Shown: in pieces, positions 13,666 through 24,900 of the stretch
Layout: every line of letters starts with the position of its first letter
Position numbering within the stretch: position 1 is the first letter of the stretch
NCBI GenBank assembly: GCA_047495785.1
Contig: JBLDXI010000013.1
Span: 1,426,001 to 1,490,000, forward strand
DNA length: 64,000 bases
Direction of reading: 5' to 3'
Source of the DNA: Lepidodermella squamata
Lineage: Eukaryota > Gastrotricha
Program-made: the position numbers and the translations under genes
Notes under the pieces: generated by a model
Told to the model about the DNA's origin: nothing
The model's database searches: none
What the model saw: only the letters and a program-made list of their open reading frames with translations

Positions 13666-13802
13666 AGCGGCTTATGCTTATTCATCGAAAAATTATTTTT
13701 TATTATTTTCGAAAACACGAAAATTTGAGCGTGCGTGGTGCAGCGCGTACTATTCCACGCTTTTGATTATCATAATATTATGGGTAAAAAAATGGCTTCT
13801 TT

Positions 13803-14295
13803 TTACGTAAGCGTCACGATGAGCATAACCAATTGAGTCAAAATAACAGGAAATGCGTCGGCACCTGCTAAAGGGACACTTGACGAGGGAAGAACGCGAT
13901 GATTGCACAAGTTTTCCTGGCAGCAGTCTACAATTTGGCCGTTCCAAAATAGCGATTTGCATGACGGCAAACACCCTTGATTAACTGTCCCCCAATCGGC
14001 CGACAATGACGTCTGTAGACGGGAAGCCATAAAATAACTGTTTGTTTTTTTGACAAGTGGTTGATTGAAAAAACTTACCACGCAGAACTGATCGGCCTCG
14101 GTACACTGAACGATCACCGCTTCTCGCAACGCGCAGTAATAAGGTGGGCCCCAGCAACCGAAACAAGTGAGTGCGTCTAAAAAAAGAGCAAGCAATTGCC
14201 GAGATTGCATTTTCTTAACGTTTTTTCATACCTGCAACATTTGCTGTGATCGTGAAAATAACGAAAAGATTCGAAGATAAGTGGTCAATTCTCAT
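13803..14295 (-). CDS. Ly6/uPAR-type (three-finger) cell-surface protein
   Basis: Three minus-strand exons: about 14232-14295, 14079-14176, 13803-14012; roughly 123 residues. Exon 1 starts at ATG 14295 and encodes a hydrophobic signal peptide ending near TITANVA. The mature part begins LTCFGCWG and carries spaced cysteines, ending in the hallmark CCQENLCNH (a CC followed by C-N). A hydrophobic C-terminus (VILTQLVMLIVTLT) fits a GPI-anchor signal. This is the Ly6/three-finger fold; members are receptors, channel modulators or junction proteins, and no specific ligand can be inferred. The signal exon plus two fold exons is the usual Ly6 gene layout. A TATA-like sequence lies upstream near 14581-14591. 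Confidence 0.75.
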
Positions 14296-14580
14296 GGCAA
14301 GAGTCTCAAGTGTCTGAGCATGATATGGGTTGTAAAAAAATATCCTGTAATGGATGCGTGTCGTCAACCATGACTCGCGTCCACATAACAGGAAAAAACA
14401 CCTGTTTACCTGGAATCTTATGTGAAAACAAGTTTCTGCCTACATTTGCCGGGTGGCTGTGGGCGGAATTCGTTGTTGTTTTGTTCGGTTGCATCAGGGT
14501 GTCCTTAGAAATTTGCTGAGGCGTTACATCATCCCACTCAAGCTCATCATTTGACACATCGCTGAGAATACCACAACCAG

Positions 14581-14591
14581 CTTTTTATATA
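14581..14591 (-). promoter_or_regulatory. TATA-like box upstream of the first Ly6-like gene
   Basis: On the minus strand the sequence reads TATATAAAAAG, about 290 bases before the start codon at 14295. Position is plausible for a promoter with a moderately long 5' UTR or UTR intron; assignment rests on sequence alone. Confidence 0.3.
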
Positions 14592-14780
14592 GATAAATAA
14601 TGGATTTTATTGTCTTATATATCTCAGTTTCTCCACACAGTACTCAGTACTTCTTGATTATTGTTGATAACTAGGGTGCTTTGGGAAAAATATGGTATAA
14701 GCGAATTTTCTCAGTATCAGTTGCTCGGAAATTTATCATTGAATGGCGGCTTCGATGACGATTAGGGTCTGTGCTCAGAT

Positions 14781-15277
14781 TTACTTACACAGGCAACCAT
14801 GCTCGCGATCCTCTGCAGTCATTTTATAGCCATTCTCAGGGCAGCAAGACGGGTCTCGGTCCCAGGTGGTCGGATTCTCTGAATAGGGATCGGCGAGAAC
14901 GCAAAGTCCAACGCAAAGGCGATAATTTCCACTAGTAAGGCCACCCTCGGTCATTGAAAAATCACAATATGCCGAGCAGATGCAGCGGTTCATACACACG
15001 CTGTACACCACATTCTTGTTCTGGCGTGATTTCATTGAACAACGGCGAGGGCAGAAACTATAATGAAACATAACAATATAATTTAATAGGAGAGAAATCA
15101 AATTCTGGCTACTTACCCGAATTTATCCTCGAGCTTCACATTGGACACGCTCTCCTTTGATGCATCCTCGGCAGCAGCTACAGCTTGACTGAGAAATGTT
15201 GGCACTGATCGAACCGGCACAGCCGTGATGGCAATGCTGACAATAGACGCGATTAAAACAGGGGTGAATTTCGACAT
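14781..15277 (-). CDS. Secreted cysteine-rich protein, family unknown
   Basis: Two exons, 15117-15277 and 14781-15054, joined in phase 2 by a GTAAGT...TATAG intron; about 144 residues. ATG 15277 is chosen because a typical signal peptide follows (MSKFTPVLIASIVSIAITAV). A short acidic spacer is followed by a cysteine-rich domain starting FCPRRCSMKSRQ and containing 12 cysteines, including a CC pair and terminal CLCK. The spacing differs from the neighbouring Ly6 protein, and I recognise no family. Near the end, TGT|GTAAGT resembles a donor, so the stop at 14781-14783 could instead be intronic and the protein longer. A strong TATA box sits upstream at 15363. Confidence 0.7.
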
Positions 15278-15362
15278 AGTTTCTTGCTTGTCTAACAATT
15301 TATATTAGAAGCAAAGCTAGCTTTCAAATGCCGAATGTGATGAATTTCAGCCCTCACCCGGC

Positions 15363-15372
15363 TATTTATATA
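15363..15372 (-). promoter_or_regulatory. TATA box of the secreted cysteine-rich gene
   Basis: The minus strand reads TATATAAATA, followed by GC-rich sequence, about 86 bases upstream of ATG 15277. This would put transcription start near 15335 and leave a short 5' UTR. It is the clearest core promoter motif in the window. Confidence 0.6.
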
Positions 15373-16086
15373 GCAGCCATCAATTTGGCATTTGCAATCA
15401 CTGAATCGGATTATCGGAACGCCACACCTTGCGTGGTTAATCCATCTGACACCTCAAAATTTCATTGCAGAAATCCTGCAGTCTGCGTAAAACAGGTAAT
15501 TATGTGAAGCCTTATAATTCCAAAAATCTTTTATTTTCTTCAACAAGAGACATGATTATTAGCTGATGCATGCGGCCACCTGGCTTCTGAGTAGGTTCCT
15601 ACGCGTAAATGAGTGTCAATTACTTTCATAAATTCCTCCGAATCACTGTGAGTTATAATGCTTCTTTATGGCCAGTGCCTGGTTTATCTCATAAATATTT
15701 AGGTTGATCATGTATGATGGCTTATCTATAGCCACCCTCAATCCTTCCGCAATCCACCCCCCAAATTTCCAGCCATCGTTCCAATTTTGCGAGCTATCAA
15801 GTAACGTTGCCAATAAAATAATTGATTGACCGATTAATTGATGATCTCGCTTGCATGCTTCTCATTTTATTAAAATTTGATAAAAAAAAAGCAATTAAAT
15901 GAAAATAAATACGTGCCTTTCTAAAATGGCAACAAGATCAATCGAACAAAAGTAGGACACCATGAAAGAACTTTTTCGCTAAAAAAAGCAGCTGCCGAAT
16001 AATCAGAGAAGAGGTGATGGCTTTTAACGATGAGATCAATCGAACGGAATAAGTCATTATTATTTGTTCAATGAAATGCTCCTTTT
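15373..16086. other. Intergenic region
   Basis: About 700 bp between the cysteine-rich gene promoter and the fucosyltransferase stop. A TTTATT at 15866-15871 is AATAAA on the minus strand and could serve the fucosyltransferase transcript. I see no coding region. Confidence 0.5.
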
Positions 16087-17612
16087 CTAGAGATTCCAGC
16101 GCAGAAGACCGTAGTTTACGTACCAGTTCGAAATGGAGCATTTCCCCATGACATCTCGAAAATTACCCGGCTTCACGGGCTCAACAGGCTGCGGGTCTTT
16201 TTGCCACAGCTCATCGCAGAGTTTTCGAAATCCTCGCACGACGTGATTTTCCTCGTCCAACTCTTGTGTGTATTGCCAGTCGAAAAATGGCTTCAATTCA
16301 GCCGCTTTAGACCGCCCCAGGCGGTGTAAATAGTTGGCGAAATCCATTTGCTCACCGAAGCTTTCAACATTGACAAACGAGCCATTGGGCAATAGGCGAT
16401 CATAATTGTCCTTCCCAGCGCCTAGAACAACCGGGATCAACCCGTAGTGGCGACTTATATTATAGGCATTGAATACTTTCTCGCTCATATACTGCGAAAA
16501 TAATTGTTAAAATCAAATAAATCTTTCAAAAAAGTTGCAACTCATACCTCATCACACAGTGAATTTTCGAAAGCAAAGTAGAACCGATGATTGCTGATGA
16601 ATTCGGGGCGTAAAATTTCGTCCCAGGTCATATGGTTATTATTACACCCGCCTACAAGGTTGACATTCACCCCATAAAGTATTCGCAGGTGATCGACAAG
16701 ATGCTCACGCCGGCTGTGAGTCAGGCCGCAATTACTAACGACCCATAAAGCATCGTATTTACGGCGCTGAAATGACGTCGTAAATCGATCTATCCGATCG
16801 GCGATGGAATTATTTGCATCGGCCACTGTGATGCCGCGAAATTGAACCATCGGCATGTGAATATCCGCCTTTCCGTAATACGTCATGGTTGAGTTGAACT
16901 TGGGTAGGTGATCAATCCATTGCTGGGAACCTGTTTTATCTTCGTTCAACATGCTGTTTATCGGCGATTCCAGTAAGTAGAACACCCAATTTTGCGCCGG
17001 CTTCCTCCGCGCGGGCAGATCGCTTGTCTCGAGATCCCGGCCGTGGAACACAACGCTACTTGAATCATCAAGTAATTTGCGATCTGTCGATAGGAAGCAC
17101 GTTTGCTTGTGGTTATCGTCCTGCCCTGTTCTGTATAAAATAGGCCCGTTATTCGCATCCATCAATTTGGCCCAACTTTCGTCTTGGAAGAACGGGGTCC
17201 ACAACAGGATTAGCTTTGAATTCGTTTTATTGGTAGCCGGGTTCCATTTAGGGATCGGCTTTTTCCACCGCCACTCTGGTACATCATCCGGTCTTATATC
17301 GATAACAACTTCAGACTCGACTGTCAATTCGCTCAGCGATATCGAGTCATTCTCAATTGAAAGATTACTGAACTGAACCAGAAGTGTTTGGCGCAAAATA
17401 GTTTGCTCCTTCGCATCGGCAATGTCCGGGTAGGCTGCGGTTTCGATCACAGCGATAACAGCGAATGTGATCAGTCCAATGAGGGCCATTGCCGAGGTGT
17501 AGAAAAGCATCCACCAGAGGGTGCGTTTGATTCGCCGGGTGGGATGGCAAACGCTAGCGGGTTGAATCGGAAGCGCGCAATGATAATACTCAGGCTTAAG
17601 TTGGACCTTCAT
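16087..17612 (-). CDS. Alpha-1,3-fucosyltransferase (GT10), type II Golgi protein
   Basis: Two exons, 16548-17612 and 16087-16491, with a phase-0 GT-AG intron; 489 residues. The first in-frame ATG is 17612; the frame is open further upstream without an ATG, so an extra 5' exon is possible. A single membrane segment (WWMLFYTSAMALIGLITFAV, about residues 34-60) after a short basic tail gives the type II topology of Golgi glycosyltransferases. The catalytic part shows WVVSNCG, RFYFAFENSLCDEYMSEKV, IPVVLGAG and PNGSFVNVESF, the GDP-fucose-binding pattern of GT10. Reaction: transfer of fucose from GDP-fucose to GlcNAc in an alpha-1,3 linkage. Whether the acceptor is an N-glycan core or a Lewis-type antenna cannot be told. 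Confidence 0.9.
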
Positions 17613-18502
17613 TTTGAGCCGGCTCTTTTCTTTGGACGCAATGTTTTCTGCGAGAAGACGAGCTTGTTTTCTAGGCAAAATGATATGCGCGTTGTTAGGG
17701 TGTTGTTTTGTTCGAAATTAATAAATTATCCGGCGAACAATTTGACCCTACCGCAAAGGTGCGCAGCATTCGATAAAGAATATTACCGCATAGCACCGCC
17801 TTAAATATGTAACCGGCATTGTTTAGCAAGAGCGGTATAAATAATTAGCACCACTTTGCTATCGGAAAAAAAGCAGCAACCAGGGTTCTTCTACCCATTC
17901 ATCTTTAATAGCCCTTTAATTAGTAACGCAATTCGATTAGCATCCGCTGCAACCAGGGTTCAGGGTGCAAACAGCCCATAGTTACGCCTGTGAACAGGTC
18001 AAAAATAAATGTTTGCTCAGTAGGCGCTCACTTTTTATTTCTTGTTTGTTTTATCCGTATTGATCAACATTCTATAAGCACGAAAAGCAAAAAATTAGAT
18101 AATAATTCAATAATTATTGAAGAGAAACGAAAGAAAGCGTTCATGTTTATCAACTCATTCCAAACGAGTAGTAAGTTTTCGAGAATGAATCCGTTCAATT
18201 TTCATTTCTCCTTTGAAGTCTCAACAACGTTATCTGGGCGGTTGATCAGAAGCAAAAAGCGGCTTCTTCCATACTCACATTATAATAGTCTTTTTTTGAT
18301 GTGATTATGATAAAAATTAAAATATATATAATTTCTTCAGTTAAAACAATATTCATGTGCATTCGTGTATATAACAATAAGTATCATATAAAACAATTGT
18401 ACAAAACAATTCAATCATTCCTTGCGTGTTTAAGAGCCGCCGAGACGTTAGACCGAAACAGAGAGAGACACGCATAATGAAAACATCAAACGAGATTGTA
18501 AA
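17613..18502. other. Intergenic region with possible upstream exon of the 18.5-kb gene
   Basis: Between the fucosyltransferase start and the coiled-coil gene. A plus-strand frame near 18060-18170 (containing IIIEEKRKKAFMFINSF) ends at a good GTAAGT donor near 18171 and might be an upstream exon of the 18.5-kb gene. The joining acceptor is unclear, so I do not call it. The remainder is AT-rich without signal. Confidence 0.4.
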
Positions 18503-18956
18503 ATGCGAGCAATAAAACAAGAAGATTTCGATTCATCGCACCAACATTCAAAAAAATTCGAACAGAGACGACGTTTGAGCGGGTATGAAGTATGAAAACA
18601 CAGCTCATTGAAGCAATTAATGGAGCTACAACTTGAAGAATTAAAGGCAAGTAAAAGGAAGTGCTTCGAAACTCTTATTGAAACTCATTGTTGATGTTGT
18701 GGAGCATAGGTCGGAAGAGAGAAGTAATTACTCAAATTTGATCTCTGAATTGCAACAGTTTTCGCTGGAAAAAGTTCTTTTGAGTCAGAAAAACAAGGAA
18801 AAAATAACAGAAAATAGTAGTTTTTCCAACAAGGAGAATCTTTTCGGATATAATATAGGTATGAGAAAGCAGCGGTAAGTTTGAACATCATCCTCATTGA
18901 AGTGCGTTTTTCGTAGGAGAAAATCACAGGTTATAAGAAACGTAAATCGGATCTAA
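18503..18956 (+). CDS. Small charged coiled-coil protein with an in-frame TGA; uncertain gene
   Basis: From ATG 18503 a frame rich in Lys, Glu, Gln and Arg (MRAIKQEDFDSS) runs to TGA at 18593-18595. The same frame then continues (SSLKQLMELQLEELKASKR) to a donor at 18660, joins in phase 2 to 18710-18874 (SEERSNYSNLISELQQFSLE, then LLSQKNKEKI), and through GTAAGT...TAG to 18917-18956. If translation starts at ATG 18620, the product has 81 residues and avoids the TGA. Heptad-like Leu spacing suggests a coiled coil; no family is recognised. The last 33 coding bases overlap the DIP2 3' coding end on the other strand. Two introns with proper phases argue for a real gene; the TGA argues for care. 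Confidence 0.4.
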
Positions 18957-21900
18957 CTGGTCGGCGAGAAATGCGTCCCGTAGTAGCGCCCGCTGCTTTT
19001 CGCCACGCGAATTCAGCGGAACCACGCCAGGCTCGACTATTACAACGACCCCGGCGATGAGTTGGTGCGCTTCTAATAGGCACCTGGTCGCTGCTGGGAT
19101 CAAATCCAACGCCCAGGCTTCCGGGCCGTCGAATTCGATAACAGCAACGAGAAGATTCGAAGCTAGGAACACGGCGCATTCCGGTATGCGGCGCGGGTCC
19201 AACTTTTGAAGCGTTGCTTCGAGATCGCACGGTTGGTAACGTTGGTTATTCACGAATATTGAGTGTTCAATCGGTCCGATGATAAATAGCGACCCGGCAC
19301 GGATGAAGCCTAAAAATCCCGTTCTCGCAAAAATTGTCGATGTATCACCTGTTTCGAGCCGGGCGCAGAAGCGAGAGTCGAACGGGGCTAGAAGTGCATC
19401 GGCGTCTTGATCGCCCTCAGTCACGCCACCAACTGTGTAAAAGCCGTTGGTATTGTGAGGCGATGCAACCCAAACTTCGCCGAGATGGTCCTCGCCCAGT
19501 TGGGCGCGCGTTTCAGGGTTAGCGATGACAACCTTCGCGCCGGGTAAAACTCGACCGCACGCCGTCAGGCAAACAGCATAAGGCGAGCCTCGTTCAACAA
19601 TGCTCAAACGATCGTTTCGCAGAGATTTGGTATCAATGTGCACCTTGAAAAAATTAAAAAAAGCATGAATAATCATTCAACATTTAAATTTCTCTTTCTG
19701 TTTTAGGTTGAGTACTTCTTTCGAATTCGAAATAATGAATTAAGAAATTTTGATTCGGCTCCTAAAATCCTAATATTATATTCTCCTCTCTTTTTTCGTG
19801 ACGGAAATACGAAAGCATTATGAGTTTATGCCAATAATGAGGCCGCGGTCGGCGACAGAAGCGAAAACAATACACGTCAGTCAGTGCATTTCTCCTCAGA
19901 AAACAATCAATCAGGGCCGAATAAATGTATTCAAATGACTTTAAGGAAGCGATTATTAATAATTCTATTTCAGCTATCCCCTCGTGCAATATTTACTCTT
20001 AACAAAATCAATATTTGGTCAAGAATTTCAAAATTATTACGCTAACGTAAACAAAAGTTTGAATATTTGAGCCTAGAGCAAGAGGTTGCACTTAAATGCA
20101 AAAAAATGTACCTGTTCCGGCTCGGGTGCATTTGACGGCTGCATGCAAATAGCCACATTCATTCGACAGCCAAAAGCCGCCGTAACACACCGACGTTGCA
20201 GTCCGTGAGATTGAAAAGCCTTAACAAACTGCGACATGAGGGCAGAATGAGGCCGCTCTTCTGATACCACAATACAAGACCGAACGTTCGTTAGCGAAAT
20301 TCGATTTTCTTCGTCCTTTAGTAACGGCGAGGATGTTGGGTTTTGGAAAAATGCCCTGACGCAAAGTTCCAACGTTGCAGGCGAGACAAAAATATCTCGC
20401 ATTTGTAACGCACTGGCAGCTCGGAGCCAACAAAACGGGTCTGAATCAATCTCACTCAGAGGTGCTACGATGGTTTTGTGCCCAGCGTAGACAGATTCGA
20501 GCGCGAATAGAGCGAACCCAAGCCCTGATAACGGGTCTAGACCGGCGAGTAGAATATCTCTAGAAGGGTACAACTCGGCCTGCATCTTCACACAACGGCA
20601 TAATGAAAGAGCTGATGCATGCGAAACTCGTACTCCAGTCAGCGAGCCAGTCGATGACACAATCAAATCGATGTACATCGTAGTATCAAGAGATTGGGGC
20701 CGGTAGACGTTAGCTAGGCGTTTACTAGACGAATTCGACCGGGCGCCGTCAACTGCGATAATTTTCGGCAGCTTCCTTAATTTTCCGCCGGATCCATTTT
20801 TCGGCGGTAGTAACATTTTCATGGCTTCTTTCGAGCGGAAAAATCTCGCCATTTGTGGTGTGCAAATTAAGGCGGCTGGTTTGCAAATTTGAATGGTTAG
20901 CACGCATGAGCTCAGCGTGGCTGGTAGGTTGCCCATCAAAGGATTTCGAACCACCATCGGGACACAGCCGACGTAGAATGCGCCGTAAACAGCAGCCAGA
21001 AAATCACAGCTTGGCGCCGGCAGTAATATGACAACACGATCACCGCTCTGAACTCTCGCCTTTTCCAGAAGTTGACACGCAACTCGCTCGGCTCGTTTGT
21101 GAAGCTGCAGGGCGGTTAAATCTTGCTCAGCCATGCCCTTGTGGGTAACAAATGAGTATAAAACTCGATCAGGATCTCGTTGTGCCAGAATTCTCAGGCG
21201 TTCAGATAGGCAAGCCTGATTAGCTAGACTACTCGATGAATGGTCGTTGTGATGGCTACCCGGGGTGGGGGTAGTTGTCATTCTGGAATGATGAGAGGTG
21301 CAGCTGGAAACTGTATTCAGCCCGTTATTGTACACCATGGCCGATTGCGAGTCGAAAGACTCGGATTTCGCCATCAAACTCGATTGAGACACGATTTGAG
21401 GACCTTGAGCCACTGCAAACCGCTGACCGTGCAGCAAGTTACTCAACAACTGAGCCGATGGGTGAACAGCGGCCGGGGTCAATCGAGGTTGAGGTAAATT
21501 AGTGATAGCCGAATGAGGGCACAGCAAAATATTGGTGGGGTGAAGATGGCCGTCTTCGAACAACCGCCGAACCGCATGCCTATTAATGAAGCCCTGGGGT
21601 GTTCGAGGCAACCGGCCTGGTTGAACCACGGCCAGCGAATACAGCGAAACGTTGTGGAGTGAATCGATAGCTTGAATCACCTTGGCCATCCAAGCGAAAG
21701 CAGCCGAGTCTGTAGGGTGTTCGTTGCAATTTTGCTCAACAACTGCGACGATTCTCTCATCTCTCGCCAATTTAACCGGTACAACACAAAGCCGAGCTCT
21801 GTACACAAAATTTTGCGGCTCCACTGCTAGTATGGTCGCCGCTAAATCGTCCGCCGAATAACGCCGGGAGTTGGTGAAAATCGATAATTCCCGGCTCCCA

Positions 21901-24900
21901 ACCACAAAAACACTTCCAGTCGATGAAACGAACCCGAAGAGACCCGAACGCGTGAAATAAACCGGCGGGTTACTCGTGCTCGGCAGGGTCGACCCGAACA
22001 TTTCAGGATTTTGAGGCGGCTGGTGAGGACGCGGCTGATTCAGCTGTAGCTTGAAAGTTAAGGCGGATTGACCCGGTAGATCGAAATACGACGGTGACCA
22101 TTGGCCATGCCGGGAGACGCAAATTTCACCGATTTCATCTGGTTTGCATAAATCGACGTAAGACCCTTGAACGTCAGCGCCATACGAGTGATTCGTCAAT
22201 TTAACAACAGCCAGGGTCGAGGCCGGTAGAGGCGTTCCGCAGTCTAAAACATAAAAATATTATATAAGCAGTATATAAAAAGAGATGAACAACGCGCACC
22301 TTGGATAGCTAAACATCTCAAAGTTGAACAGTCGATTTGAACCTTGTTAACTGAGAGTTGGTCCAGCGAAAGGCGTGCATCCCCGATCACGTGACCGGGG
22401 CGTCTTACGGAAACGGTCAGACACTCAGGGCTGAAAGCAATCGGAGTGATCGAATCCGCCTTGAAACCAGACGATGCAAACTGCGAGGCGAATGATTCGC
22501 ACGGAGAAACCGTCCAGGAATTAGCTGCATCAGCGACGATTAATTGGCGGATCGACGATAAATCGAACTTCAAATCCAGGTTATTTCCGCCAGATTTACT
22601 CTGCTCAAGCTTTTCAGCTCGATGAGACATAACCGTCCAGTAAAGGTCACGACTTCTCGTCAGAACGACGGCTGGTTTCTGCTTCGACACAATTCGAAGC
22701 CAAAGCAGCGGGTCAGCTTTCACCTGGGCGAAATTTACAATAAGCACGTGCATTCCGTAGTAAACACTGGCCAGCAGTGAGAACCAAATGCCGAAATCAC
22801 GTTTTGTATCCAGCAAATTCACGACGAGTTGGCCCTCGACGATACCGAGGCCGGAACTGAGACTTTGCAGATGCTTGGTTACGCATTCGTAAGTTAGAGA
22901 AACAGGTAATACATCGCCGTCGCGAGTGACGGAATACTGAATGAAGGCTAATTGCGACTCGAGAGATGAAGGACTTGATTCGGGGGTGACGTAAGGTTTC
23001 CAATTTTTCGCCGGCTTCGCCAGTGAGTTGGCGATCGATTGATCAAAAAGAAGCCAAGAAACGTGCGGCCAGCATTTAATTGGTGACACAGTGCCGGATT
23101 GGTTGTCTTTATTCAGACCACGGAATACGTCGAGGGAGGTCAGAACAACCTGCGCGCCAACTGCGCCTACAAAAATTCCGATAGACTGGCAAAACGACTC
23201 CCGCCTCGCATTGGTAGGCGGGTCGATTGGAACCGGCACAAGACCAGCTAACAAACATGCGTAAAACGCTGTCGCGAAAGAAATCGCATCGCCCATAGAA
23301 TAGGCGAGAACTATTCTTGAGCCAGGTTTGAGAGGCTCAGACGAAATTTTGCCGTGATGTTCACTCGTCGGCACCAATTGTCCGATTTTCTTGGGGTGGG
23401 ATAGCGCTTGGGCTAATTTTAACGCATTTTCGAGTAGCTTGTGGTAGAAAACAGTCTGGCTGATCTTGCCGGTCCGTGATTCAACGACTGAAATAGCCTG
23501 GCTTCGGTACGTAGAGCTGGATCCGTAGCGAAACAACGCAAATAACGGATTTAAAGCGAGTCCAGACGTTACTTTAAGCGGTTCTGTCACTATGGGTGTC
23601 ATGCAAGGCTCTTGAGTAGATGTATTCGAGTTGTTAGGCCGGTTTTTCGATGCATCTCCAAAAACTATCTCCGAGTCGTCTTGGAAATATTCTTGCAACG
23701 GTTTCGGCTTCGGTCGCCTCAATGTCCGAGCAAGTTGTTCGATTTTTGTCGAGACACGGCCTCGAAATTGCGGGTTTTCTGGCTGGTTTGCCGGCATTTT
23801 TAAAGCGGTCTGCGGGGTAGTTTCCAGGGCGCCACTTGTAGCTCGAGTTAACTCAGCCGCATGGGTACCGCGGCCAGCTAAATACATGACTTGTTGCGCT
23901 TTAAAGCCCTTGCTCTTGTTTTTCTTCTTGTTCTTCTTTGGATAACCAAGAGATGCCGTTCCGGAGTTGAAATTCGATAAAATGAGTTGTTGAAGGTCTG
24001 TTGAGCCATTGCTGTTCGCACTACCCAAGCTGTTGTTGTTGTTATTATTATTATTATTGCTGTTGTGATGACTCGCGTAATTTTGATTCTGGTTCTCAGC
24101 CCCTACTCTGTCATCCAAATTTCGTAGGTCGAGAATGATATCCGGCACTTGCTCTGATACCATGCCATTCGCGTCGATAACTAAATGCCGTCCATTAACG
24201 GACGATGTTGTAGACGTTGAAAGGGGTAGCGAGGCTGAGTTTGACGGCGAACTGGACGTCGTTTTCGCTAAAACCGACCCGTTGCTGGGCTCGGTTTGCT
24301 GTTTCGGAGTCATTTCCGCAACTTGATCGACCGGGCCGACTGAACTTGCTTTCTTACCAGGCGTAGTCGGGGTGGACGGTTCGCCGGTACGATGCGCGGA
24401 CGATGATTTCCTGCGCCGGTAACGATTGCTCGCTGATTCGGCGAGTAATTGTTTCGAGGATAACGAAACAGAAGACGCCCGTGCTCGACTTCCACGGCCT
24501 TGAACTGCCGATGAGGAAGAGGCGGCTGAAACAACTGACGGGTGTAAATTCGCCCTGAAGTGATGCTTATCTTCACTGAAATTGTTCAACGCCTCAATGA
24601 CAGCTTCAGTCCGGATTTCTAAATTGAAGAGAGGAAAAATGAGAAAATTATTCAAACAGGTGTTAACAAAGGAGCTCTTGGGATAAGGGACGAGAGAGAA
24701 GCTGTCAAAAATTATTATTTGTGGTTTGTACCCGGCATTTTAATTAAGAATTGTCGCTAAAATAACAATAAGCGGCAACGCGATGCAGAGAAACAAACAC
24801 GCGAGTTGATGATGATCCTCAATGATAACTGGCTTGAGGCATCAGCAGCATCCCATAATTTTGGCAAGTAAATAAAAACAGTGTTTTCCTAATAATACCT

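Noticed and set aside
18593-18595. Selenocysteine TGA
   Set aside because: No SECIS-like structure was recognised downstream, and the surrounding protein is a low-complexity coiled coil without a redox motif.
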